Assembly (NCBI GenBank): GCA_947311475.1
Contig: CAMZLK010000016.1
Coordinates: forward strand, 1-43,328
Origin: an uncultured Desulfocapsa sp.
GTDB lineage: Bacteria > Desulfobacterota > Desulfobulbia > Desulfobulbales > Desulfocapsaceae
Direction of reading: 5' to 3'
DNA: 43,328 nucleotides
A program made the translations under genes and the position numbers. Of the stretch, positions 34,173-43,328 are shown one piece after another. Each line of letters starts with the position of its first letter. Position 1 is the stretch's first letter. Under the pieces are notes generated by a model. It was not told where the DNA came from and did no database searches. It worked only from the letters and a program-made list of their open reading frames with translations.

Positions 34173-37100
34173 ATGAGCACTGTTACACTGAATATAAACG
34201 GTAACGAGGTTATTGCTGAAAAGGGTCTGACTATCCTTGAGGTAGCCCAAAGAGCTGATATCAATATTCCCACTCTCTGTTATATAAAGGGGAAACCCAC
34301 AGATAAGCCCTGTACCATCTGTGTGGTTGAAGTCGAAGGCAAGGAAGAGTTAATGCGATCCTGTGTTACCCTTGCAAGAGATGGAATGTCGATTCAGACT
34401 GACTCTGAGGCGGTTATCGCCCACAGGCAGGAAAGGCTTGCTGTGATTTCCGAAACTCATTTCGGAGATTGTAAAGCCCCTTGTAATCTAACCTGCCCCG
34501 GTCAGATTAATGTTCAGGGATATATTGCCCATGTGGCAAAGGGTGAATACGAAGAGGCACTCCGGGTAGTCATGGAGCGCAATCCCATGCCATTTTCTGT
34601 TGGAAGGGTCTGTCCCCGTTTTTGTGAAACCCGTTGTCGAAGAATATTGATAGATGAACCGGTATCCATTAACCACCTGAAACGCTTTGTTGCAGACTGG
34701 TGCATGACCCATGAAATTGATCTTAAAATTCCCAAAAATAAACCAACAGGCAAACGCATTGCAGTTATTGGTGGTGGGCCAGCAGGCCTTACTGCAGCAT
34801 GGTATCTCACCAGAAAAGGGCATGAAGTAACAATTTTTGAAGCGGCACCAAAGCTCGGCGGAGCTCTGCGTTACGGGTTTCCAGATTATAAAATTCCAAA
34901 AGAGATCGTTGATTACGAAGTAAATACTATTCTCCGTATGGGGATAAATATTCGTTTATCCCAACGCTGGGGGAAAGATTTCACCCTCCAGGATCTCAAA
35001 GATATGGGATTTGATGCTACCTTCATTGGCATAGGTGCAACGATTGATGTTCCTTTTGATGTACCCTGCACCGATAAGGAAAATGTATATACTGCAAGCA
35101 ATTTTCTGCGCATGATTAATGAAGGCAGAAGACTTGAACTTGGTCGTAAAGCAGCAGTTATAGGTGGCAATAATATTGCGATGGAGGTTTCAAGGGCTCT
35201 TCTTCGTGAAGGTGTCGAGCAGGTAACAATTGTTTATCCCCGTGCCCGCCTCGAAATGCCCGCAAACCAGCGTAATGTCAAAGAGGCTGAGAAGGAAGGT
35301 GTTCAATTCCTCCTTATGGCCTCACCTTCCGGATTATGCGCAGTACCTGATGAAACCACAAGGTTGAAGCTTGATCTTATCAGGATGAAACTTGGTGAGC
35401 CCGATAAAAGAGGTAAACGGGATATTCTTCCCATTTCAGGATCTACAAACTCCCTTGGGGTCGATACTGTTATTTCATCACTTGGCCAAATGGCCGTTGA
35501 TGGTGTCATGAGCGGTGGAGAACTTGAAGAGCAATTGAAGATGAAACCGGGAGGCATGTTTTTCGCTAATCCAAGAAGCTCCGAAACCAGTGTTGAAGGG
35601 GTTTTCGCAGGAGGCGATGCCGCAATTGGAAGTAAATCTGTAATTCAGGCGGTGGTTTCTGCAAGACGTGCTGCAAATAATATTAATGCCTATGTCATGG
35701 GCTGTGAAAAGGATCCTGCTGATACCCGTTTTAACTTCACACGCGGAAAATCCTTTGACGATGTGTCTCTTAAAAATTTTGATGAAATCGGTATCAATCT
35801 TCGAGAGAAAATGCCCGAAAGACCACCTGAAGTTTCTACCCAGGATTATGACGAAGTTAAGCTCGGGTTCACTGAGAAGATGGCTAAACGTGAAGCCGAT
35901 CGTTGCCTGAAATGCGGTTGTACTGCATATGAACGATGTGATCTTAAGCGTCTCGATATTGATTTTAAGGTAAATATCAATAAAACAGGGATGGGCAGGG
36001 AACCAGTTTACCCTATTGATAACAGCCACCGTGCCATTACCATTGATCCTAATAAGTGTATTTATTGTGGTCGATGTGAACGATCATGTGAATATGATGC
36101 TCTTGAAGTGCGAGCAGATTCTTTTGATGAAAAAGGGCGCCCCGTCGGCCTGATAATCGACTTTAAGGAACACTGTGTATCGTGCGGTAAATGTGTTGAG
36201 AATTGTTCCACAGGTGCCTTAAACAAAAAGAATCGTATCGTTCCTATTCAGTCAGAAGAGGTTCGCGAAATACATACGACCTGCCCATATTGCGGGACTG
36301 GCTGCCAGATGGTTTTAAAGGTCAAAGGTCACACTTTAATGGAAATTACTGCTGATCCTGAGATCGGGCCTAATTTTGGCGACCTCTGTGTGAAGGGGCG
36401 ATTTGGACATAATTTCATTCAGCATCCGGATCGCTTGAAAACTCCCATGATCAGACGACAAAAGGGGCTTCCCCTTGAACCTGTAAAATGGGATGAAGCG
36501 CTTGATTTTATGGCCCAGTCTTTTTCTCGCATTCTGGGAGAAAAAGGACCTGATGCTTTGGCGGGATTATCCTCTGCTAGATGTACTACAGAGGAGAATT
36601 ACGCGTTCCAGAAATTCTTCAGGGCAGGGATCGGGACGAATAATGTCGACCATTGTGCCAGATACTGACACAGCCCAACGGTGACCGGTCTGGTCACAGT
36701 ACTTGGTTCTGGAGCAATGACTAACACTATCAACGGAATACTTGATAGTGACGTTATGCTGGTCATTGGTTCCAATACCACAGAGACCCATCCCATAATT
36801 GGCCTTCGCATGCTTACCGCTGCCAAAAAAGGCTCAAAGCTAATCGTTGCTGATCCTCGTCGTATTAAACTCTGTGATTCGGCGACACTGTCAATGCAAC
36901 AAAGACCTGGAACTGATGGCGCACTTATCAATTCATTGTGTCATGTCATCCTTCGTGATGGTCTCGAAGACAAAGAATATATTGCCAAGCGAGCTGAAAA
37001 TTTCGATGCTTTCAAAGAGTCCATTGAAAAATGTACTCCTGAATGGGCAGAAAAAATCACCAATGTACCAGCAAGCTTAATTGAAGAAGTTGCCCATACA

Positions 37101-38339
37101 TTTGCAAAAGGTGAACGAGCCGGTATTTACTACACCATGGGAATAACACAGCATACCTCTGGTACAGACAATGTCTGTTCACTTGCAAATCTTGCAGTTA
37201 TCACAGGAAATCTTGGAAAAGAAGGCGCAGGGCTCAATCCACTTCGTGGCCAGAATAATGTGCAGGGTGCAAGCGATATGGGGTGCAATCCATCATTTTT
37301 TCCTGGCTACCAGAAGTGTGACGATAAGGATGCACAGGAAAAATTTGCTAAAATCTGGGATTGTTCAATAACTGAGAAACCCGGTCTAATGGCCACTGAA
37401 ATGGGCGATGCCATAACAGAAGGAAAACTTGCAGGTTTATGGATTATGGGCGAAAATCCCGTGCTCAGTGATCCAAACTCCTCCCATGCCCAAAAAGCCT
37501 TCGAACAACTTGACTGCCTCGTTGTTCAAGATATATTTTTAACTGAAACGGCTGAACTTGCGGATGTTGTCTTACCGGCTGCCTCTTTTGCAGAGAAGGA
37601 TGGAACCTTTGCAAACACAGAACGCAAGGTTCAGAGAGTTCGAAAAGCTGTACCTCCTCCAGGGGATGCGAGGGATGATCTTTCCATCATTAATATGGTA
37701 AGCAACAGAATGCTTGGTAATCAAAATGGTGGATTTAATGCCACCATTGATCCTGTGTTTCATACAGTGCCACCCTTTGCATCTGATATATTTGAAGAAA
37801 TTACGACCTGCTGGATTGCAATGGCTGGTATGAGCTATGATCGTTTTGAAACTGAATCACTTGCATGGCCTTGTCCTGAAAAAGATCATCCAGGAACCCC
37901 GGTACTGCACAAGGGAGTTTTTCCACGTGGAAAAGCATGGTTATCCGCAATTACCTGGAATGGACCGGACGAGAATCCTGATGAAGAGTATCCACTGATT
38001 CTTACCACAGGACGGGTACTGTATCAGTATCACACAGGAACAATGACCAGACGCTCTGAAGTGCTTGAAAGTTCTGCACCATCTGCCTATGTGGAAATGA
38101 ACCCGGCGGATGCGGAAGGTTTGCACCTTACAGATAATGAGATGGTTCGTGCGACTTCCCGTCGCGGAAAGATTGAACTTGCAGTACGGATTACCGACAG
38201 GGTCGATAAGGGGATGGTTTTTATACCTTTCCATTACAAGGAGGCATCTGCAAATTTATTAACAAATGATGCGCTCGATCCCAAATGTAAGATTCCAGAA
38301 GCAAAAGTTTGTGCAATAAAAATTGAAAAACTTGTGTAA
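34173..38339 (+). CDS. fdhA: Selenocysteine formate dehydrogenase fused to an NAD(P)H:flavin module (FdhA type)
   Basis: One 1388-aa selenoprotein read through an in-frame UGA at 36666 (Sec832). Domains in order: 2Fe-2S (Cys36, 47, 50, 64); a GltD/NfnB-like Fe-S region (Cys100-155); FAD domain GGGPAG at 200-205; second Rossmann site GGNNIAMEVSR near 331 (NAD(P)H); two 4Fe-4S sites CIYCGRCERSC near 629 and CVSCGKCVENC near 669; the Mo/W-bisPGD Fe4S4 domain CPYCGTGC near 704; the Sec site in HCARY-U-HSPTV; and the catalytic and C-terminal molybdopterin domains. The residue and context match Sec in E. coli FdhF, and the frame is unbroken on both sides, so this is not a nonsense mutation. It should reduce CO2 to formate or the reverse. 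No ribosome-binding site is seen at ATG 34173; it may be coupled to acsC. Confidence 0.93.
36666..36697 (+). promoter_or_regulatory. UGA selenocysteine codon and SECIS-like hairpin in fdhA
   Basis: TGA at 36666-36668, then a hairpin GTGACC (36681-36686), loop GGTCT, GGTCAC (36692-36697). The loop and the spacing of about 12 bases resemble the bacterial fdhF SECIS with its GGUCU loop. Confidence 0.85.
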
Positions 38340-38422
38340 ATGTATCGTATCTGAATTTTTCGCAGTTTAATACTGCCTTAAGTGAATAGAAATAAATAAA
38401 AAATATTAGCCCGGAGATTCTG

Positions 38423-41400
38423 ATGGGAAAAGCAATTAAACAGAGAGAAGGGGCAGTAATGATACTTGGCGGTGGGATTGCCGGTATCCAGGCCGCCCTG
38501 GATATGACCGAACTTGGTTATTATGTTTATCTGGTTGAAAAAGCACCAGCAGTTGGCGGTGTGATGGCCCAGCTGGACAAGACCTTTCCGACCAATGATT
38601 GTTCTCTCTGAATCCTGGCGCCAAAGCTGGTAGAGGCCGGTCGGTCTCCAAACATAGAGATGGTCACCAATGCTGATTTACTGGCGTTGGAGGGAAAACC
38701 TGGAAATTTTACTGCCAAACTGAATATTCGGCCACGCTATATTGATGCGGATGCCTGTACTGCCTGTGGATTATGTACTCAATACTGTCCCAAGCATCAT
38801 TCAGATCCTTACAATGAAGGGTTGTCTATTACAAGGCCAATTCATATTGATTACGCTCAGGCTGTTCCTGCAACTTACTATATTGATCCTTCCTCCTGTA
38901 TGCACATTCAGCATAATACCTGTCAGATATGTGTTCCTGTTTGTCAGAGTCATGCCATCAATTTTAATCAAAAACCGGAGTCTCGTGATCTCAAGATAGG
39001 GGCAGTTATTCTTTCACCTGGATTTGGTAAAATAGCCGAAGAGACCCTTGAAAAATTCAGTTATGGAAAACATCCTGATGTCGTTACTGCCTACGAATAT
39101 GAACGAATGACCACAGCATCAGGTCCTTTTCTTGGCGAAATCAAATGTTTTTCCGATGGGCGTCATCCAAAATCCATGGCATTTATTCAATGCGTTGGCT
39201 CAAGAGATCTTGGATGTGACAACGGTTACTGTTCCTCTGTTTGCTGTATGTATTCAATTAAAGAGGCACTGGTCACCAAAGAGCACGACCCTGAGGTTGA
39301 TATCACTGTTTATTACATGGATATTCGTACACAAGGAAAAGATTTTGATGCAGCGCGTGAACGTGCTGAGGCCATTGGAATTAAATTTGTCCGTGCAAAG
39401 GTGGCTGACGTCACACCATGGGATAATCATCTTAAACTAACGTATTCAACACTGGATGGTCAGCATAAATTTGATGCCCATGACATGGTTATTTTGTCTG
39501 TTGGCCTTGAGTCCCCCAAAGATGCCAAATCAATTTCCAATATTACAAAAATTGATCTCAATAAATACGATTTTTGTAAGACTGAAACATTTACACCACT
39601 GCAAACTTCACAGGATGGGATCATTGTTGCCGGAGCTTTCCAGGGACCAAAGGATATCCCTGAATCTGCAACCCAATCATCAGGTGCAGCAGTTCTTGCA
39701 TCAACTGTCCTTAAGAAAGAGAGAGGGAAGGGGACAATCAGTAAGGAATATCCTGCTGAGCTTGCAGTAACAGATGATGATGAGGTACGTATCGGAGTTT
39801 TTGTCTGCCACTGTGGTATTAATATCAGTTCTGTTGTTGATTGTCCTGACGTCGCTGAAGATGCAGGTAAAATGGACAACGTAACCTATTATACGGAAAA
39901 CCTGTATTCCTGTTCCCAGGACGCCCAGGAACAGATTAAAAAGACCATTAAAGATCAAAAACTTAATCGTGTGGTCATTGCAGCGTGTTCGCCAAGAACC
40001 CATGAACCTCTTTTCCAGGAGACATTAAAAGATGCAGGATTGAACAGAAACCTGTTTGAAATGGTTAATATTCGGGATCAATGTTCCTGGGTACACGCCA
40101 ATGAACCGGAAGAAGCCACAGACAAATCAAAAGATCTTGTTCGCATGGCAGTTTCAAAGGCCGCTCACATTCAACCGCTTCCCGAGCAGACAGTACCGGT
40201 AACACCTAAGGCACTGATTCTTGGAGGTGGTGTCGCTGGCATGACAGCAGCATTGTCTCTTGCAGATCAAGGATTTGAATCAGTTCTTGTTGAGAAATCT
40301 TCTGCCATTGGTGGGAATTTAAAGAAACTGAAAAACACCCTTGCTGGTGATACAGTTGGTGGCTTTACGAAACAACTCACTACTAAAGTGAAGAAATCCT
40401 CCATGATTGATGTTGTGACGGATGCTACTCTTGCTCAGACTTCTGGTTTTATTGGTAACTTCAGTTCTGTAATAGAAAGTGGCAAAGGCAAGAGAAAGAA
40501 AGAACAAACTTTTGACCATGGTGTCATTGTTGTTGCAACCGGTGGCCACGAACATCGCCCTGATCTTTATCAACTCGGTAAATCCAAAAAAGTTGTTACC
40601 CAGCAGGAACTTGAAACAAAACTTGCAGGACGAGCCAAGAACCGTGCACCGAATTCCATTGTTATGATTCAATGTGCGGGATCGAGAGGCGAAGACCTAA
40701 ATTATTGTTCCAAGGTCTGCTGCAATCACGCAATGAAAAATATATTAAAGATCAAAGAGATTAATCCTGAATCTCAGATTATTGTTCTTTATCGTGACAT
40801 AAGAACCTATGGCTTTGCAGAGGATGCATACCTTGAAGCAAGAAAGAAGGGTGTTGTCTTCATCCCTTACGAGGTGGATAGAAAACCGGTAGTTACCTCA
40901 AAAGGTACAAAGGTTCAGGTGGATTTCTTTGATTCTATTATGCAGGAAGAAGTTAGCATGACACCTGATCTGGTAACACTCTCTGTTGGAATAGTTCCAG
41001 ATGGAACGGAAGAGCTCTCCAAAATGTTAAAACTTCCGGTCACCGCCAACGGGTTTTTCCTCGAAGCCCATGTGAAGCTTCGGCCGGTTGAAGCTGCGGT
41101 TGATGGGATTTATATTTGTGGCCTGGCCCATGCTCCAAAGCCTGTTGAGGAAACTATTGTTCAGGCTCAGGCTGCTGCAGCAAAAGCTGCCATGCCACTG
41201 GTCAAAGGTTTTGTTACGGTTGATCCGATTGTATCAAGCGTTCAACAGGATGACTGCATAGGCTGCGGAATATGTGTTAGTCTTTGTCCTTATGGCGCTA
41301 TTCAGATGGAAAAAATTGGTAAAAAACGTAAGGCTAAAACTGTTTCGGCTTCCTGTAAAGCCTGCGGAATCTGCGCCTCACATTGTCCTACCTTTGCGAT

Positions 41401-41488
41401 CTCCATGGGAGGATTTACTAACGAACAACTGGTCTCTCAGATTGAAGCCTTTGGTAATAAAACACGAAAGGAAAAAGTAAAAGTTTGA
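38423..41488 (+). CDS. hdrA: Selenocysteine-containing HdrA, tandem type (flavin-based electron transfer)
   Basis: A 1021-aa flavoprotein read through UGA at 38609 (Sec63). The first half has an FAD motif ([14 protein letters not shown]), then [19 protein letters not shown], where HdrA normally has DCSxC binding a 4Fe-4S cluster next to FAD. Fe-S motifs [11 protein letters not shown] (near 112) and CQICVPVCQ follow, then CVGSRD and YCSSVCC. From about 459 a full second HdrA unit begins ([10 protein letters not shown]), with a second FAD site near 599 ([12 protein letters not shown]), CAGSRG, YCSKVCC, and two C-terminal 4Fe-4S sites ([11 protein letters not shown] near 945, [11 protein letters not shown] near 978). 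The start ATG 38423 has CGGAG upstream. HdrB and HdrC are absent, so it probably works with the neighbouring Fdh and MvhD. Confidence 0.93.
38609..38648 (+). promoter_or_regulatory. UGA selenocysteine codon and SECIS-like hairpin in hdrA
   Basis: TGA at 38609-38611. A hairpin GAGGCC (38633-38638), loop GGTC, GGTCTC (38643-38648, one G-U pair) lies 21 bases later. It has the GGU-type loop, but the spacing is longer than in fdhA, so this exact fold is less certain than the Sec call itself. Confidence 0.65.
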
Positions 41489-41535
41489 GTTTAAAAAAAA
41501 CAGCAAGTAAAAGAGTAATATACGGAGAATAGAAC

Positions 41536-42138
41536 ATGTCCGACAATTCATTCAGCCCGAAAATTCTTGGGTTCCTCTGCAACTGGTGTTGTTATGCCGC
41601 AGCAGATGCGGCCGGGGTATCACGTTTTCAATACCCTCCAAACCTTCGAACTGTACGCGTTATGTGCACAGGAAGAGTTGATCCTTCCTTTGTTTTAAAA
41701 GGTTTTCTTGAAGGTGCTGATGCTATATTTACAGGTGGCTGACAACTTGGCGAATGCCATTACCAGGTTGGTAATTATGATGCGATGGGTGTTGATTCAC
41801 TTATTAAAAAGGTGTTGAGAGATGTGGGGATTAAAGAGGAGCGTTTTAGTTTGCAGTGGGCTTCTGCTGCCGAAGCGCCTCTTTTCGTCAAACACATTAC
41901 TGATTTCACTGAGAATATGAAGGAACTTGGCCCCATTGGTGAGGCTGAAGGCCTTTCTCAGGATGGAGTCAAGGAGCGTATCCAGAAGGCACTTGATGCC
42001 GTATCCAGCAGGAAGGTTCGTATCAGCTTTGGAAATGCCAGTAAGGCTGTACGTAAGGATGCGATCTGGACTGCAGAGCATATAGATGATATCATCAATA
42101 CCAAGATGAAAAAGTCACTGGCAATTCTTAACGAATAG
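41536..42138 (+). CDS. mvhD: Selenocysteine-containing MvhD (2Fe-2S electron-transfer subunit)
   Basis: A 200-aa MvhD/VhuD-family protein read through UGA at 41740 (Sec69). Family motifs are GFLCNWCCYAAAD, RVMCTGRVDPSFVLKGF and GADAIFTGG-U-QLGECHYQVGNY, where most homologues have GC-H-x-GDCHY, so Sec sits at a conserved Cys. MvhD binds a 2Fe-2S cluster and passes electrons between HdrA and a hydrogenase or formate dehydrogenase. With no hydrogenase here, the fdhA product is the likely donor or acceptor. The start ATG 41536 has CGGAG upstream. It is the last gene of the operon; a strong terminator follows 24 bp after the stop. Confidence 0.93.
41740..41775 (+). promoter_or_regulatory. UGA selenocysteine codon and SECIS-like hairpin in mvhD
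   Basis: TGA at 41740-41742, then ATTACC (41759-41764), loop AGGTT, GGTAAT (41770-41775): six perfect pairs and a GGU-containing loop, 16 bases after the UGA. Confidence 0.8.
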
Positions 42139-42161
42139 TCGGTTTTTTTTCAGATTTGTTG

Positions 42162-42198
42162 AAGCCCTGTATCTCTTGTGAGTTACAGGGCTTTTTTT
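42162..42198 (+). terminator. Strong intrinsic terminator of the Wood-Ljungdahl operon
   Basis: AAGCCCTGTA (42162-42171) pairs perfectly with TACAGGGCTT (42184-42193), and the T-run extends to 42198. It lies 24 bp after the mvhD stop. Confidence 0.92.
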
Positions 42199-42233
42199 AG
42201 TTATATCCCTAATTTTCCATAACTACAATTCAT

Positions 42234-42840
42234 ATGGCAAAACGAATCATTGAGATATTTGTACCGCGAGGCAGGGCGGATGATATTCCTGAATTGTTGT
42301 ATGAGCAGTCTCTTGATGGTTATTGGATAAGTGATATAAATGATAATCAGGCATGCATACGAATATTACTGGCGTCCAGTGAAGTTGAAGCAGTGTTCGA
42401 TATCCTGGATACATATCTTGAGAAATTACCTGACACATCAGCAATACTTTTACAGGTTGAGGCCTCTATCCCACGACAAAAAAGTGGCAGCAACAGGCGG
42501 GAAACAGAAGAGCAGGAAAAAAATAATAAGAAAAGTGGACGTATCAGTCGCCAGGAACTGTATAACGATATCACTGCAAATATAGAAATCAATGGAACAT
42601 ACCTTGCGATGATTGAATTTTCAGTCGTTGTCGCCGCAATTGGACTTATCAGGAATGACATGGCAATAACCATTGGTGCAATGGTTATTGCCCCCTTGTT
42701 GCTCCCAAATGTTTCCATGGAACTTGTCAATACCCTTGGCGATAAGGATCTCGCCATTCCATGGTGGTAAAACAACTACGGTTGGTCTGTTGCTTGCTCT
42801 TTCAACGATTATTATTATTGGTTATTTTATACCGGTAGAC
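42234..42840 (+). pseudogene. Frameshifted and truncated DUF389 membrane protein
   Basis: The N-terminal about 178 codons read as a DUF389-family protein: a soluble start (MAKRIIEIFVPRGRAD), then SRQELYNDI and transmembrane segments (FSVVVAAIGLIRNDMAI, GAMVIAPLLLPNVSME). The frame stops at 42770 after DLAIPWW. The expected next membrane segment continues in another frame from about 42757 (HGGKTTTVGLLLALSTIIIIG), which indicates a one-base frameshift near CCATGG. After about 42840 the similarity stops and the sequence belongs to the oppositely read PilZ gene. Intact DUF389 proteins are about 330-450 aa with five or six membrane helices, so this is a broken and cut-off gene. Function of the family is unknown. 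Confidence 0.75.
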
Positions 42841-43146
42841 ATAAAAAAGAGCCAACCATTCCAATGTGTCTGTAAATTGAACGGCTATGGTATTTGATGA
42901 CTTACGAACCACAATGGCCAGTAAGTCATCAATCAAGAGATTGCTGTTATTTCCTTTAATTTTAATTGTAAGGGTGTAATGATGACCGATTGTTAATTGT
43001 TCACTTGTCTCTATGAGTGCACCGGTGGCACTGAGGTTTAAAATTTTCCCATAACTTACGATACTGTCGTCATCTGAAAGAAGTACAGTTGTCTCAATGC
43101 TTAAACGCGATGTTTCTCGTTTTTCTGTTTTACTGTTATGTCGCAT
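42802..43146 (-). CDS. PilZ domain protein (probable c-di-GMP receptor)
   Basis: A single PilZ domain protein, 114 aa from the preferred ATG at 43146, which has a strong AGGAAGGG just upstream. A GTG at 43200 would add 18 residues but has no ribosome-binding site. The c-di-GMP-binding motifs are both there: RETSR (RxxxR) and NLSATG (D/NxSxxG). The C-terminal tail (about VYRYKITNNNNR) is read from DNA that on the other strand still codes the DUF389 membrane segment, so the end of this protein may be a product of the deletion that joined the two genes. It could respond to c-di-GMP made by the HDOD-GGDEF protein, but that is inference. Confidence 0.85.
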   Translation of the reverse strand: MRHNSKTEKRETSRLSIETTVLLSDDDSIVSYGKILNLSATGALIETSEQLTIGHHYTLTIKIKGNNSNLLIDDLLAIVVRKSSNTIAVQFTDTLEWLALFYVYRYKITNNNNR

Positions 43147-43328
43147 TAACCCTTCCTGCACGGCTTCAAATTGTAATAATGTGACGTTGTTGTCAGTCAC
43201 TTTATTTTACAAAATACCGCCACTTTTCGGTCTGATTATACCACCGGTGGAAAGTCGATAATGCAAAATAAAGAAGAAATTGTTTTAGACTGACTGATAT
43301 TCGCAGCCCTCTTTATGCCTCTAAAAAC

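Noticed and set aside
36666..36668. fdhA split into two genes by a stop codon
   Set aside because: The frame continues without a break, the UGA is at the family's Sec position (HCARY then HSPTV), and a SECIS-like hairpin follows; the same holds for hdrA (38609) and mvhD (41740).
1..43328. tRNA, rRNA or known riboswitch
   Set aside because: The intergenic regions were read for cloverleaf or known aptamer patterns and none was recognised; a covariance-model scan would be decisive.

Overview
The window looks like a piece of chromosome from an anaerobic, sulfate-reducer-like bacterium of the Desulfobacterota (former Deltaproteobacteria), perhaps near the Desulfobulbales. The evidence is a bacterial-type Wood-Ljungdahl (CO dehydrogenase/acetyl-CoA synthase) operon next to a selenoprotein formate dehydrogenase-HdrA-MvhD module, Gram-negative envelope genes (kdsB, a YcbB-like L,D-transpeptidase), a bacteriohemerythrin, and a moderately AT-rich base composition with many palindromic intergenic repeats. 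The placement is an inference from gene content; no marker gene was compared with a database.

Bases 1-23900 hold mostly housekeeping and regulatory genes in short units on both strands: L,D-transpeptidase, a sigma-54 activator with a divergent receiver, a stand-alone cyclic-nucleotide-binding domain protein, a secreted staphylococcal-nuclease-like protein between inverted repeats, an alpha/beta hydrolase, rsmJ, kdsB, mdh, a long YvcK-like protein, hrpA, priA, a Cys-rich unknown, an HDOD-GGDEF protein, a KamA-family radical SAM enzyme, an NAD-type malic enzyme and a bacteriohemerythrin. The gaps between them carry at least two repeat families. R1 is an imperfect palindrome of about 130-190 bp with inverted ends. 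R2 is about 65-115 bp and starts GTGCCTT. A gene-poor gap (23895-24731) holds two R1 copies and a long hairpin.

Bases 24732-42138 form one apparent operon of about 17.4 kb, all on the plus strand, closed by a strong intrinsic terminator at 42162-42198: folD, cooS (CO dehydrogenase), a MetF-AcsD fusion, acsB, acsC, then a very large formate dehydrogenase, hdrA and mvhD. Each of the last three genes is interrupted by one in-frame UGA exactly where the family has a catalytic or cluster-binding Cys/Sec, and each UGA is followed by a small hairpin with a GGU-containing loop. They are therefore read here as three consecutive selenoproteins and not as broken genes. The formate dehydrogenase (1388 aa) has a complete GltD/NfnB-like FAD/NAD(P)H module between its 2Fe-2S domain and its ferredoxin domain. 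HdrA (1021 aa) is a tandem of one partial and one full HdrA unit.

Together the operon supplies CO2/formate interconversion, the methylene-tetrahydrofolate steps, methyl transfer through the corrinoid protein (AcsC/AcsD) and acetyl-CoA synthesis or cleavage (CooS/AcsB), with a flavin-based electron-transfer complex (Fdh-HdrA-MvhD) that could link formate, NAD(P)H and ferredoxin. Formyl-THF synthetase, AcsE methyltransferase, MetV and the Ni-insertion ATPase are not in this window. The right end (42234-43146) holds a frameshifted, truncated DUF389 membrane protein that runs into a convergent PilZ gene.
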